Origin: Parerythrobacter_A sp963761775
GTDB taxonomy: Bacteria > Pseudomonadota > Alphaproteobacteria > Sphingomonadales > Sphingomonadaceae
Direction: 5' to 3'
Length of the DNA: 64,000 bases
Assembly: GCA_963761775.1 (NCBI GenBank)
Contig: CAVXIF010000011.1
Span: forward strand, 992,001-1,056,000
Position 1 is the stretch's first letter, and every line of letters starts with the position of its first letter. Below are positions 46,103-54,543 of the stretch, piece by piece. The notes under the pieces were generated by a model. It was given only the letters and a program-made list of their open reading frames with translations, searched no databases and was not told the DNA's origin. The translations under genes were made by a program, and so were the position numbers.

Positions 46103-46770
46103 ACCCGGTCTATGTCGCCCTCGACCTGCCCACGCTTGACGAGGCGAAGGCGCTGGCGAAGCGGGTGAAGGGGCATGTCGGCGGGCTGAAACTGGGCCTG
46201 GAATTCTTCTGCACCCACGGCAGCCACGGCGTACACGAGATGGCGCAGCTTGGCCTGCCGATATTCCTCGACCTGAAATTCCACGACATCCCCAATACCG
46301 TCGCCGCCGCGATGCAGGCGATCCATGTCTGCGAACCCGCCATCGTCACCGTCCACGCGGCGGGCGGGCGCGCGATGCTGGAAGACGCCAAGGCCGCTGC
46401 GGCGCATGGCTGCAAGGTGGTGGCCGTCACCATGCTGACCAGCCTGGACGAACGCGACCTTGCGCGCACCGGCGTGTCCGGCACCGCGCACGATCAGGTC
46501 ATGCGGCTCGCTGAACTGGCGGAGGCGAGCGGGCTGGACGGCATCGTGTGCTCGGGCCGGGAAGTGGCGGACGTGCACCGGCAATGGAAAGACGGCTTCT
46601 TCGTCGTCCCCGGCCTGCGCCCGGCAGGCTCCGCGACGGGCGACCAGAAACGCACCGTCACCCCGCGCGCAGCCCGCGACGACGGCGCCAGCGTGCTGGT
46701 AATAGGCCGCCCCATAACCCGCGCCGACGACCCGCTGGCGGCGGCGCGGGCGATCGAGGCGACGCTCTAG
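46099..46770 (+). CDS. pyrF: Orotidine-5'-phosphate decarboxylase
   Basis: PyrF makes UMP from OMP. The 223-residue protein shows YVALDLPT, GLKLGLEFFC, the catalytic IFLDLKFHDIPNTVA with the Lys-Asp charge network, VVPGLRPAGS and VIGRPITRADDP. It is the head of the pyrimidine-tryptophan gene run and begins in the lapA-like stop codon. Confidence 0.97.
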   Translation: MNPVYVALDLPTLDEAKALAKRVKGHVGGLKLGLEFFCTHGSHGVHEMAQLGLPIFLDLKFHDIPNTVAAAMQAIHVCEPAIVTVHAAGGRAMLEDAKAAAAHGCKVVAVTMLTSLDERDLARTGVSGTAHDQVMRLAELAEASGLDGIVCSGREVADVHRQWKDGFFVVPGLRPAGSATGDQKRTVTPRAARDDGASVLVIGRPITRADDPLAAARAIEATL

Positions 46771-47083
46771 GCGGTGATGCACTTTACGGGATTGGTATTG
46801 CCGTCGGCGTTATCCTTTCAGGCAGGGGCTGTCGGTTACACGCTCGCATAGGCACAGAGTCTCGTCGCCGCCAACTTGCGCGGGACAGTAAGCAGCGATC
46901 GCAGCAATCGCTGCCGACTGCAGTCTATAATTCGACCATGAGCTATGATCACCGCATTCGCGTGGCGCGTTCACCCGAACCAGCAGAGCAGTGTAAGGCT
47001 TCAGCGCTCGGTCTGGCTTTGCTCTTCATGTTTGGCGCGCTGTTCAGGAACTGATAGCGCCTTAGACTTGGCGATTTAAGTCC
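46771..47083. other. Intergenic region between pyrF and trpF with a perfect TATAAT and a 38-codon ORF
   Basis: This 313-bp gap is less GC-rich than its surroundings. TATAAT occurs at 46926-46931, without a good -35. ATG 46938 opens a 38-codon frame (MSYDHRIRVARSPEPAEQ..., hydrophobic end GLALLFMFGALFRN, stop 47052-47054). Whether it is translated is unknown. The region may hold a promoter for trpF onward. Confidence 0.35.
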
Positions 47084-47763
47084 TTGAGCGCGCCAATAGA
47101 TACCGCCACTCAATGTCCAGCGGCGATAAAAATCTGCGGCCTGTCGACCGCTGAGGCAACTATCGACGCGGCGATAGTGGCAGGGGCAACGTATGTCGGA
47201 TTGGTGCATTTCCCGCCAAGCCCGCGCCATCTCGCCTTGGCAGACGCCGCTGCGCTGCGCGGCCACGGTGGCGGATCGCGCGAAGGTCGTGCTGCTGACC
47301 GTCGATCTTGGCGACGACGCAATGGCCGAGGCGATCGACACGGTGCGGCCCGACATCGTCCAGTTCCACGGGTCCGAGACGCCGGAGCATGCTGCCGCGC
47401 ATTCGGGCGCGGCATGATGTCGGGGTGTGGAAGGCTCTCGGCATTGCCGACCGCGCGGCGCTGGTGGAGCGCGCAACGCTATGCCGGGGCGGTGGACATG
47501 CTGCTATACGATGCACCGCCCCCATCGCCGGACATGCGCTGCCCGGCGGCAATGGCGACGCGTTCGACTGGTCGCTGCTCGCCGGGTTCGACCATCGCGT
47601 GCCCTGGGGGCTGGCGGGCGGGCTGACGCCGGACAATGTCGCGCAGGCCATCGCGCATACGGGCGCGCCGCTTGTCGACGTGTCCAGCGGGGTCGAAAGC
47701 GCGCCGGGGGTAAAGGATGTGGACTTGATCCGGGCGTTCTGCGAGGCGGTGCAGCGGACATGA
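47084..47763 (+). pseudogene. trpF: Phosphoribosylanthranilate isomerase TrpF, four frameshifts as sequenced
   Basis: TrpF isomerises phosphoribosylanthranilate in tryptophan synthesis. Pieces of one TrpF protein can be read in order across changing frames: AIKICGLSTAEATIDAAI, then (extra G near 47260) VADRAKVVLLTVDLGDDA with DIVQFHGSETPEH, then (extra base near 47401) DVGVWKALGIADRAALVERA, then (extra A near 47477) RYAGAVDMLLYDAP, then (missing C near 47523) HALPGGNGDAFDWSLLAG and WGLAGGLTPDNVAQAI to the stop at 47763. The real start is unclear: TTG 47084, or an ATG near 47113 with a further indel. Position between pyrF and trpB is the expected one. Confidence 0.85.
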
Positions 47764-47791
47764 TCCCTTGCAATGCGCAAACCCTTGACCC

Positions 47792-47903
47792 GTTCGCCCT
47801 GAGCCTGTCGAAGGGTTGTCCTGCGACCTTGTAACGAGGGCAAAACAAAGAGCAGTGGTTGGCTTCCAGCCTGCTACGCATCCGACAGGCTCAGCACGAA
47901 CGG
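47792..47903. repeat. REP-like inverted pair upstream of trpB
   Basis: GTTCGCCCTGAGCCTGTCGA (47792-47811) and an inverted, slightly diverged copy CCGACAGGCTCAGCACGAAC (47882-47901) flank about 70 bases. The core CTGAGCCTGTCG is shared with the pair inside trmD. It ends 10 bp before the trpB start codon, so it will be part of the trpB leader. Confidence 0.85.
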
Positions 47904-47913
47904 CGTATTAAAC

Positions 47914-49146
47914 ATGAACGCACCCAATTCCTTCAAAACGCAACCGGACGAGCGCGGCCACTTCGGCGATTATGGCGGCCGCTTCGTGGCGGAAACGCTG
48001 ATGCCGCTGGTGCTCGACCTGGAACGTGAATACCGCGCGGCGCAAGCGGACACCGCATTCCGCGCACAGTTCGACGACCTGCTCGAACATTATGTCGGCC
48101 GCCCCAGCCCGCTCTACTTCGCCGAACGGCTGACCGAGGCATGTGCCGCGCAAGCAAGCGACGGAAAAGGCGCGCAAATCTGGTTCAAGCGCGACGAGCT
48201 GAACCACACCGGCGCACACAAGATCAACAACTGCATCGGCCAGATCCTGCTCGCCATCCGCATGGGCAAGACGCGCATCATCGCGGAGACCGGCGCGGGC
48301 CAGCACGGCGTCGCCACCGCCACCGTCTGCGCGCGCTTCGGCCTGCCTTGCGTCATCTACATGGGCGCGGAGGACGTGCGGCGGCAGTCGCCCAACGTCT
48401 TTCGCATGAAGCTGCTGGGGGCCGAAGTCGTGCCCGTCACCAGCGGGCGCGGCACGCTGAAGGATGCGATGAACGAGGGGCTGCGCGACTGGGTCGCGAA
48501 CGTCCACGACACGTTCTACATTATCGGCACGGCGGCAGGCCCGCATCCCTACCCCGAAATGGTGCGCGATTTCCAGAGCGTGATCGGCACCGAAGCGCGC
48601 GCGCAGATGCTGGCGCGCACCGGCCGCCTGCCCGACCTGTTGGTCGCCTGCATCGGCGGCGGATCGAATGCGCTGGGGCTGTTCCACCCGTTCCTGGACG
48701 ATAGCGACGTGGCGATGCTGGGTGTCGAGGCGGCGGGTCGCGGGCTGGACGGTAGCGAACACGCCGCGTCGCTGCTGGGCGGTGCACCCGGCGTGCTGCA
48801 CGGCAACAAGACATACCTGTTGCAGGACGAGGACGGCCAGATCACCGAAGGCCACTCGATCAGCGCCGGCCTCGACTACCCCGGCATCGGCCCCGAACAC
48901 GCCTGGCTGAAGGATTCGGGCCGCGTGGAATATACAGCCGTGACGGATAAAGAGGCGCTGGAAGGCTTCCAGCTTCTCTGCCGCACCGAGGGGATTATTC
49001 CCGCACTCGAGCCAAGCCACGCGATCTATGCCGTTGCGGAACGGGCGAAGGAAATGCCGGAAGACGCGATCATCCTCGCGAACCTGTGCGGGCGCGGCGA
49101 CAAGGACATATTTACTGTGGCCGAGGCGCTTGGGGTGGAGATTTAA
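47914..49146 (+). CDS. trpB: Tryptophan synthase beta chain
   Basis: TrpB condenses indole and serine using PLP. The 410-residue protein has GHFGDYGGRFVAETLMPLV, the PLP lysine in LNHTGAHKINNCIGQ, RIIAETGAGQHGVATAT, the phosphate-binding ACIGGGSNALGLFHPF and EGIIPALEPSHAI. The ribosome binding site is poor. It is separated from trpF by the repeat pair and from trpA by a repeat-rich gap. Confidence 0.98.
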   Translation: MNAPNSFKTQPDERGHFGDYGGRFVAETLMPLVLDLEREYRAAQADTAFRAQFDDLLEHYVGRPSPLYFAERLTEACAAQASDGKGAQIWFKRDELNHTGAHKINNCIGQILLAIRMGKTRIIAETGAGQHGVATATVCARFGLPCVIYMGAEDVRRQSPNVFRMKLLGAEVVPVTSGRGTLKDAMNEGLRDWVANVHDTFYIIGTAAGPHPYPEMVRDFQSVIGTEARAQMLARTGRLPDLLVACIGGGSNALGLFHPFLDDSDVAMLGVEAAGRGLDGSEHAASLLGGAPGVLHGNKTYLLQDEDGQITEGHSISAGLDYPGIGPEHAWLKDSGRVEYTAVTDKEALEGFQLLCRTEGIIPALEPSHAIYAVAERAKEMPEDAIILANLCGRGDKDIFTVAEALGVEI

Positions 49147-49218
49147 GGTCCACCCGTCATTGCGAGAAGCCGAAGGCGCTGGGGGTGGAAACCTAACCAC
49201 CATCTGTCATTGCGAGGA
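49120..49218. repeat. Diverged ~49-bp tandem duplication covering the trpB 3' end
   Basis: Copy 1 (49120-49168) starts GCCGAGGCGCTTGGGGTGGA inside the last trpB codons and ends in GTCATTGCGAG. Copy 2 (49169-49218) starts GCCGAAGGCGCTGGGGGTGGA and also ends in GTCATTGCGAG. The units are about 75-80 % alike by eye. Confidence 0.75.
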
Positions 49219-49616
49219 GCCGAAGGCGACGCGGCAATCCATCTCCAGCGTCGTCCTCAAAGGCGAATGTCGGAACTGGATTGCTTCGCCTACGGCTCGC
49301 AATGACAAGTGAAGCGACATGCGTGCCGCGACGAAGGAGACGGTGCCGGTTCCGCCCTGTCCGTCACCCCGGACTCGATCCGGGGTCCAGCTGGCGCGAA
49401 ACAAAGACATTGACCGCCCCTACAAAACCCCTGTCCTACACCCGCCGCCGCGTGGCATAGGCGGCGCATGACAAACCTCGCATCATCCCCGCAGAACCGC
49501 GCAACCATGCCCATCTTACCCCTGAAAACTTTTGCCCCTGAACAGTGTCACACCTGTCACTTGTCCAACACGCCGCAATGCCCTTCTTCCGATAGTGTCG
49601 GCCGGAACGCACCCTG
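49147..49616. repeat. Repeat-rich trpB-trpA intergenic region
   Basis: The 470-bp gap holds a part copy of the GTCATTGCGAGGAGC repeat (49156-49178). A full copy (49206-49241) has an inverted partner ending GCTCGCAATGAC (49276-49306). A CCCGGACTCGATCCGGGG unit of a second family follows (49363-49389). No gene was recognised between about 49390 and 49616. Confidence 0.82.
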
Positions 49617-50399
49617 ATGACCTCTGCAACCCGCCTTGCCGCCGCCTTTGCCAAACCCGCCCTCGTCTGCTTCGTGACCGCGGGCGATGGCGATACCCCC
49701 GCCAATCTCGATGCGCTGGTGGCGGGCGGTGCTGATGTTATCGAACTGGGCATGCCGTTCACCGATCCGATGGCGGACGGTCCGGCGATCCAGAACGCCA
49801 ATTTGCGCAGTCTGGGCAAGGGCACCACCACCGCCGACGTCTTCGCCCTGGCCACCGGGTTCCGCGCGCGGCACCCCGACGTGCCGCTGGTGCTGATGGG
49901 CTATGCCAATCCGATGGTGCGGCGCGGACCGGAATGGTTCGCGGACCAATGCGCGGCGGCGGGCGTGGACGGCGTGATCTGCGTCGATATTCCGCCGGAA
50001 GAGGACGATGCGCTCGGCCCCGCCCTGCGCGCAAAAGGCATCGCCCCCATCCGCCTTGCCACGCCGACCACCGACACCGCGCGCCTGCCCGCCGTGCTCG
50101 AAGGGTCGGACGGATTCGTCTATTACGTCTCTGTCGCGGGCATTACCGGCAAACAGCAGGCCGCAAGCGACAGCATCGCCGATGCGGTCGGGCGGCTGAA
50201 AGCAGCGACAGACCTGCCCGTCGCGGTTGGATTCGGTGTGAGGACTCCGGCGCAAGCCGCTGATATCGCTGCGATTGCCGATGGCGTGGTCGTCGGTTCC
50301 GCGCTGGTCGAGCTGGTGGAGAAGTACGGGGCCGACGCGCCTTCGCATCTGCGAACCCTGACCGCCGCGCTTGCGCAGGCCGTCCACAATGCGCGATAG
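49617..50399 (+). CDS. trpA: Tryptophan synthase alpha chain
   Basis: TrpA releases indole from indole-3-glycerol phosphate and passes it to TrpB. The 260-residue protein has LVCFVTAGDGDTPANLDAL, the catalytic ADVIELGMPFTDPMADGP (Glu) and GVICVDIPPEEDD (Asp), and VAVGFGVRTPAQAA and VVVGSALVE for phosphate binding. accD follows after 9 bp. Confidence 0.97.
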   Translation: MTSATRLAAAFAKPALVCFVTAGDGDTPANLDALVAGGADVIELGMPFTDPMADGPAIQNANLRSLGKGTTTADVFALATGFRARHPDVPLVLMGYANPMVRRGPEWFADQCAAAGVDGVICVDIPPEEDDALGPALRAKGIAPIRLATPTTDTARLPAVLEGSDGFVYYVSVAGITGKQQAASDSIADAVGRLKAATDLPVAVGFGVRTPAQAADIAAIADGVVVGSALVELVEKYGADAPSHLRTLTAALAQAVHNAR

Positions 50400-50408
50400 G
50401 CTGCACCC

Positions 50409-51272
50409 ATGACCTGGCTCAACCGTGTTCGCAATTCGCTCCCGACCTTCGGCATCAAGCGGGAGACGCCCGACAATCTGTGGGTCAAGTGCGCCGGGTG
50501 CGACGAGATGGTGTTCGCCAAGGAGTTCGAGGACAACGCGCATGTCTGCCCGCGCTGCGACCATCATGCGCGGATCGGTGCCGATGCGCGGCTCGCACTG
50601 TTGCTCGACCCCGGCTTCGACCTGTTGCCGCAGCCCGAAGTGCGCGAAGACCCGCTCAAGTTCAAGGATACGAAACGCTATACCGAACGTCTGAAACTGG
50701 CCCGTGCCAAAAACCCCCATCCCAATTACCGGGGGGATGCGTTCAGCACCGGCTCCGGCACCATAGACGGCCACCCTGCCGTGGTCGGCGTGCAGGATTT
50801 CGGCTTCATGGGCGGCAGCATGGGGATGGCCGTGGGCGCGGCATTCGTCGCGGGGGCGGAGGCGGCGCTGGAGCGGGGATGCGGCTATATCGTGGTGACG
50901 GCGGCTGGCGGCGCGCGGATGCAGGAAGGCATCCTCAGCCTGATGCAGATGCCGCGCGCCACGGTGATGACACGGCGGCTGAAGGCGGCGGGCCTGCCCT
51001 ATATCGTCGTGCTGACCGATCCCACCACCGGCGGCGTGACGGCGAGCTATGCCATGCTGGGCGATGTGCAGATCGCGGAGCCGGGCGCGCTGATCGGCTT
51101 TGCCGGCCAGCGGGTGATCCAGGACACCATCCGCGAGAAGCTGCCCGAGGGCTTCCAGCGCGCGGAATACCTGCTGAAACACGGCATGATCGACATGGTC
51201 GTGCATCGCGGCGAGCTGAAGGCGACGCTGGCGCAGCTGCTGGGGTATATGCAGGGGGACGTGGCGGCGTAG
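50409..51272 (+). CDS. accD: Acetyl-CoA carboxylase carboxyltransferase subunit beta
   Basis: AccD with AccA transfers the carboxyl group from biotin to acetyl-CoA. The 287-residue protein has the C4 zinc ribbon (VKCAGCDEMVF and HVCPRCDHHAR), then GFMGGSMGMAVGAAFVAGAE, VVTAAGGARMQEGILSLMQM and TDPTTGGVTASYAMLGDV with the crotonase-fold active site. Position after trpA is the alphaproteobacterial order. Confidence 0.98.
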   Translation: MTWLNRVRNSLPTFGIKRETPDNLWVKCAGCDEMVFAKEFEDNAHVCPRCDHHARIGADARLALLLDPGFDLLPQPEVREDPLKFKDTKRYTERLKLARAKNPHPNYRGDAFSTGSGTIDGHPAVVGVQDFGFMGGSMGMAVGAAFVAGAEAALERGCGYIVVTAAGGARMQEGILSLMQMPRATVMTRRLKAAGLPYIVVLTDPTTGGVTASYAMLGDVQIAEPGALIGFAGQRVIQDTIREKLPEGFQRAEYLLKHGMIDMVVHRGELKATLAQLLGYMQGDVAA

Positions 51273-51307
51273 TGTGTAGGGTACGCTCCGGACATCCGTC
51301 CTCCGCT

Positions 51308-51392
51308 TGCTGTGCCATCCCGCTCCCCCTCCCGACCACCCGATGAGTGTCATCCTGTGGGTGGTCGGGAGGGGGAGCGGGATGGCACAGCA
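51308..51392. repeat. 34-bp perfect inverted repeat between accD and folC
   Basis: Arms 51308-51341 and 51359-51392 are exact reverse complements (left arm begins TGCTGTGCCATCCCGCTCCC), with a 17-base centre that itself contains GATGA / TCATC. The arms are pyrimidine-rich on one side and purine-rich on the other. No U tract follows, so it is not a standard terminator. Confidence 0.95.
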
Positions 51393-51418
51393 CCGAGCAG
51401 CTAGCGAGCACGTAAACA

Positions 51419-52732
51419 TTGGACTTCGGCACTTCCTCCGACACGCGCGTCCAGCGGCAGCTCGACCGGCTGGCAGCGCTGTCCTTGCCACAGGGGCGTT
51501 TCGGGCTGGAGACGATGCGCGCGCTGATGGCGCGGCTGGGCGATCCGCAGGACCGACTGCCGCCGGTGTTCCATGTTGCGGGAACCAACGGCAAGGGCTC
51601 CACCTGCGCCTTCCTGCGCGCGATGCTGGAAGCGCAAGGGTTGGCGGTGCATGTCGCCACCAGCCCGCACCTGGTCCGCTACAACGAACGCATCGTGGTG
51701 GCGGGCGCGGAGATTTCGGACGGCTCGCTCGCCGACCTGCTGTGCGAAGTGCTGGATGCGGCGGACGGGCTTCATGACGCAGAAGGCTTGGCCCCAAGCT
51801 TCTTCGAAGCCACCATCGCCGCCAGCTTCCTCGCTTTCGCGCGTACGCCCGCCGACGCCTGCGTGATCGAGGTCGGTCTTGGCGGGCGGTTCGATGCGAC
51901 CAATGTCATCGCAGAGCCAGCGATCTGCGGCATCGCGGCACTGGGCATAGACCACGAACGCTTTCTGCTGGCACCCGAAGACGGCGTACCGCAAACGCCG
52001 ATAGCCCGGATCGCATTCGAGAAGGCGGGCATCATCAAGACAGGCCGTCCGGTTGTAGCGCTGTCGCAAACGCCCGACGCTGCGCGCGAGATCGAACGTA
52101 TCGCCGCTGCGGCGGGCGCGCCATTAGCGATGCAGGGCGTGGATTGGCATGTCAGTACGACGGCCACCGGCCTGCATTACGAAGACCGGCATGGTGCGCT
52201 CGCGCTGCCCTTGCCTGCGCTAGCCGGACCGCATCAGGCGCAGAATGCCGCGCTGGCGATGGCGATGTTGCGGCACCAGGACACGGTATCGGTGTCGCGC
52301 GACTCGATGGCAACCGGCTTGCGCACCGCGCGCTGGCCGGGGCGGTTGCAGCGACTGCCCGACGGCATGTTCGGCACCGACCGGGCGCTGTGGCTCGATG
52401 GCGGGCACAACCGCAATGCAGGCGAGGCACTGGCGGCGCATTTTGCGGGCGTGCGCCTGCATCTGGTGCTGGGAATGCTGGAGGCGAAAGACCCCAACGC
52501 CCTCGTCGCACCGCTCGGTGATAGCATCGCAAGTCTGACCATCGTTCCGGTGCCGGGGCACGAGGCGCATCCGCCCTCCGCCTTCGGGGCCGATGCCCGC
52601 AGCGCGCCGGACGTCGCCTCGGCTATCGCGGCGCTACCCGATGACGGGCTGCCGGTGCTGGTAGCAGGGTCGCTCTATCTGGCGGGATCGGTGCTGCGCG
52701 AGGCGGGCGCAACGCCGGGTGGAGCTGCCTGA
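51419..52732 (+). CDS. folC: Bifunctional folylpolyglutamate / dihydrofolate synthase
   Basis: FolC adds glutamate to dihydropteroate and to folates. The 437-residue protein has the P-loop VFHVAGTNGKGSTCAFLRAM, TSPHLVRYNERIVVAG, VIEVGLGGRFDATNVI, ALGIDHERFL and the C-terminal LWLDGGHNRNAGEALAAHF. The start is TTG 51419 (MDFGTSSDTRVQRQLDRL), with no strong alternative. Its 3' end overlaps the convergent ampG gene by 58 bp. Confidence 0.94.
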   Translation: MDFGTSSDTRVQRQLDRLAALSLPQGRFGLETMRALMARLGDPQDRLPPVFHVAGTNGKGSTCAFLRAMLEAQGLAVHVATSPHLVRYNERIVVAGAEISDGSLADLLCEVLDAADGLHDAEGLAPSFFEATIAASFLAFARTPADACVIEVGLGGRFDATNVIAEPAICGIAALGIDHERFLLAPEDGVPQTPIARIAFEKAGIIKTGRPVVALSQTPDAAREIERIAAAAGAPLAMQGVDWHVSTTATGLHYEDRHGALALPLPALAGPHQAQNAALAMAMLRHQDTVSVSRDSMATGLRTARWPGRLQRLPDGMFGTDRALWLDGGHNRNAGEALAAHFAGVRLHLVLGMLEAKDPNALVAPLGDSIASLTIVPVPGHEAHPPSAFGADARSAPDVASAIAALPDDGLPVLVAGSLYLAGSVLREAGATPGGAA

Positions 52733-54468
52733 ACCTCCGGCGCGACGACACCCGAAGCGCGTCCGGTCCGGCGCTGGCGATACCATTCCATCAGACACAG
52801 GATGACAGCGATGAAGCCGATATACGTCGTAAAAACAAAGACGTCGTAATAGCCACGCCCCTCGATCATCTCGCCCAGCGCGCCGCGCCCCAACGTGCCG
52901 ACCAGCAGCGTCAGCGAGGACAGCAACGCATACTGCACCGCGCTGAAATTCTTGTTCACGATGGAGGAAAGCCAGGCGATATACGCCGCCCCCGCGATGC
53001 CGATGGCAAGGTTCTCGAACATGATCGTGAAGGTCAGCTTCGCCAGTCCGGCCGGGTCGACGAAGAAGATACGCGCGAGGAAATCTATGAGCGCGGTAAA
53101 ACCGATGGCGTCGCTGCCCGCCTGCATCAGCGCCCCGCCGCGCGCCAGGTCGGCGTAAAGCAGGTTGGTCAACGCCGCGAGCAAGGCGCCCAGCGTCAGG
53201 GTCAGCATCCGCCCGAAAACGGTCAGCATGTAACCACCGAGTGCAAGACCGAGCAGGATGGCGAAGACGCCGAAGAACTTGGAAGCAAATGCGACCTGAT
53301 CGTTGGAATAGGCCAGCTCGCCCAGATAGAAAGGATAGGCAAACGTGCCCCAGATCGCGTCGCAAATGCGGTAGGTCAGCACCACCGCAAGGATCAGCAC
53401 GAGCGACCAGCCGATGCGCCCGACGAACTCGACCAGCGGCAGCAACAGCGCGCGATAGAAGTGGTCCATCACGTAACCACCGCCTGTTGCGGCAGGCGCA
53501 TCTTCGGACAGCAGATTGCGCCCGGCCTTCTTCTGCGATGCCAGCCAGCCTGCGATCAGCGCGGGCAGCACGATGGTGGCGACGATGATCCACGGGCCGT
53601 AATTCAGTGTGAAGTCGGTCGGGTTGGGCCGCTGTTCCGGCGGCAGCGCCAGCGACATGTACATGAAGGTCAGCACCACGCCGATGGCCACCGCCCACAG
53701 CGCGCCGACGATGGCCAGCGCCCTGCCCCGCACCGCGGGCGCAAGCTCGCCCTTGTGCCGCAGCGCGACCAGCAGCTCATCTTCGGCGACAGGTTCGCCC
53801 ACCTGCAGCCTGCCCCGGTCGCTATCGGGCGCAAACAGTCCGACGAAGCCGATCGCCAGCAGGATGCCGCCCATCAGCATATAGGTCTGCGGCCAGCCGA
53901 TGCGTGCCGCGATGATCAGGCCCAGCGCACCGCCGACCAGCGCCGCCAGCCGATAGCCCATCTGGTAAACGGTCGACAGCATATCCAGCGTGGCGACCTC
54001 GTCCGCCACGTCGATGCGCCAGGCGTTGATGGCGATATCCTGCGTAGCAGAGGCCAGCGCACCGATACCCGCCAACAGGCTGAACCAGCCGATGTTTTCA
54101 TTGCTCGGATTGCTGAGCGCCAGCGCCACGAGGATTACGCCAAGCAGAATCTGCGCAGGAACGATCCACTGCTTGCGCCGCCCCAGCCTGCGCATCAGCG
54201 GGATGTTGACCTTGTCGATCAGCGGCGACCACAGGAACTGGAAGGCATAGGCCAGCCCGATCAGCGAGAAGACGCCCATCGTTTCCAGATCGACCTCGGC
54301 CTCCGAAAGCCAGGCGAACAAAGTGCCGAGGAACAGGGCAAACGGCAGGCCGCTGGCAAACCCGAACAGCGCCATGAAACCGGTCTTGCGGTTGCCCAGC
54401 GCACGGATCACTTCGCGCCATCCCGGCTTCGGCGAGGGCTTCGTCGTTGTCGCTGCCGCTTCGGCCAT
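52675..54468 (-). CDS. ampG: AmpG-type muropeptide MFS permease
   Basis: AmpG imports GlcNAc-anhydroMurNAc peptides from the periplasm for murein recycling. The 597-residue protein has 12 or more membrane segments. The first contains GFMALFGFASGLPFALFLG, and FLWSPLIDKVNIPLMRRLGRR and ASATQDIAINAWRIDV are AmpG signatures. A long cytoplasmic loop (about 225-330) and an extended C-terminal region fit the larger AmpG forms. With the ldcA/Mur-ligase pair at the other end of the window, the organism appears able to recycle murein. Tail overlaps folC. Confidence 0.88.
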   Translation of the reverse strand: MAEAAATTTKPSPKPGWREVIRALGNRKTGFMALFGFASGLPFALFLGTLFAWLSEAEVDLETMGVFSLIGLAYAFQFLWSPLIDKVNIPLMRRLGRRKQWIVPAQILLGVILVALALSNPSNENIGWFSLLAGIGALASATQDIAINAWRIDVADEVATLDMLSTVYQMGYRLAALVGGALGLIIAARIGWPQTYMLMGGILLAIGFVGLFAPDSDRGRLQVGEPVAEDELLVALRHKGELAPAVRGRALAIVGALWAVAIGVVLTFMYMSLALPPEQRPNPTDFTLNYGPWIIVATIVLPALIAGWLASQKKAGRNLLSEDAPAATGGGYVMDHFYRALLLPLVEFVGRIGWSLVLILAVVLTYRICDAIWGTFAYPFYLGELAYSNDQVAFASKFFGVFAILLGLALGGYMLTVFGRMLTLTLGALLAALTNLLYADLARGGALMQAGSDAIGFTALIDFLARIFFVDPAGLAKLTFTIMFENLAIGIAGAAYIAWLSSIVNKNFSAVQYALLSSLTLLVGTLGRGALGEMIEGRGYYDVFVFTTYIGFIAVILCLMEWYRQRRTGRASGVVAPEVQAAPPGVAPASRSTDPAR

Positions 54469-54543
54469 TCGGGAATACGCCTTTTGCTTTTCGTAGTTAC
54501 ATCGGCAACACTAGCCGCCTGCCCGAGGCATAGGAAGCCGCAG

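Noticed and set aside
47792..47903. Possible CRISPR array
   Set aside because: Only two inverted, unequal units with no regular spacers and no cas genes; they match dispersed REP-like repeats.
49147..49616. Insertion sequence remnant
   Set aside because: No transposase frame or terminal repeats with target duplication could be seen; known intergenic repeat families explain the content.
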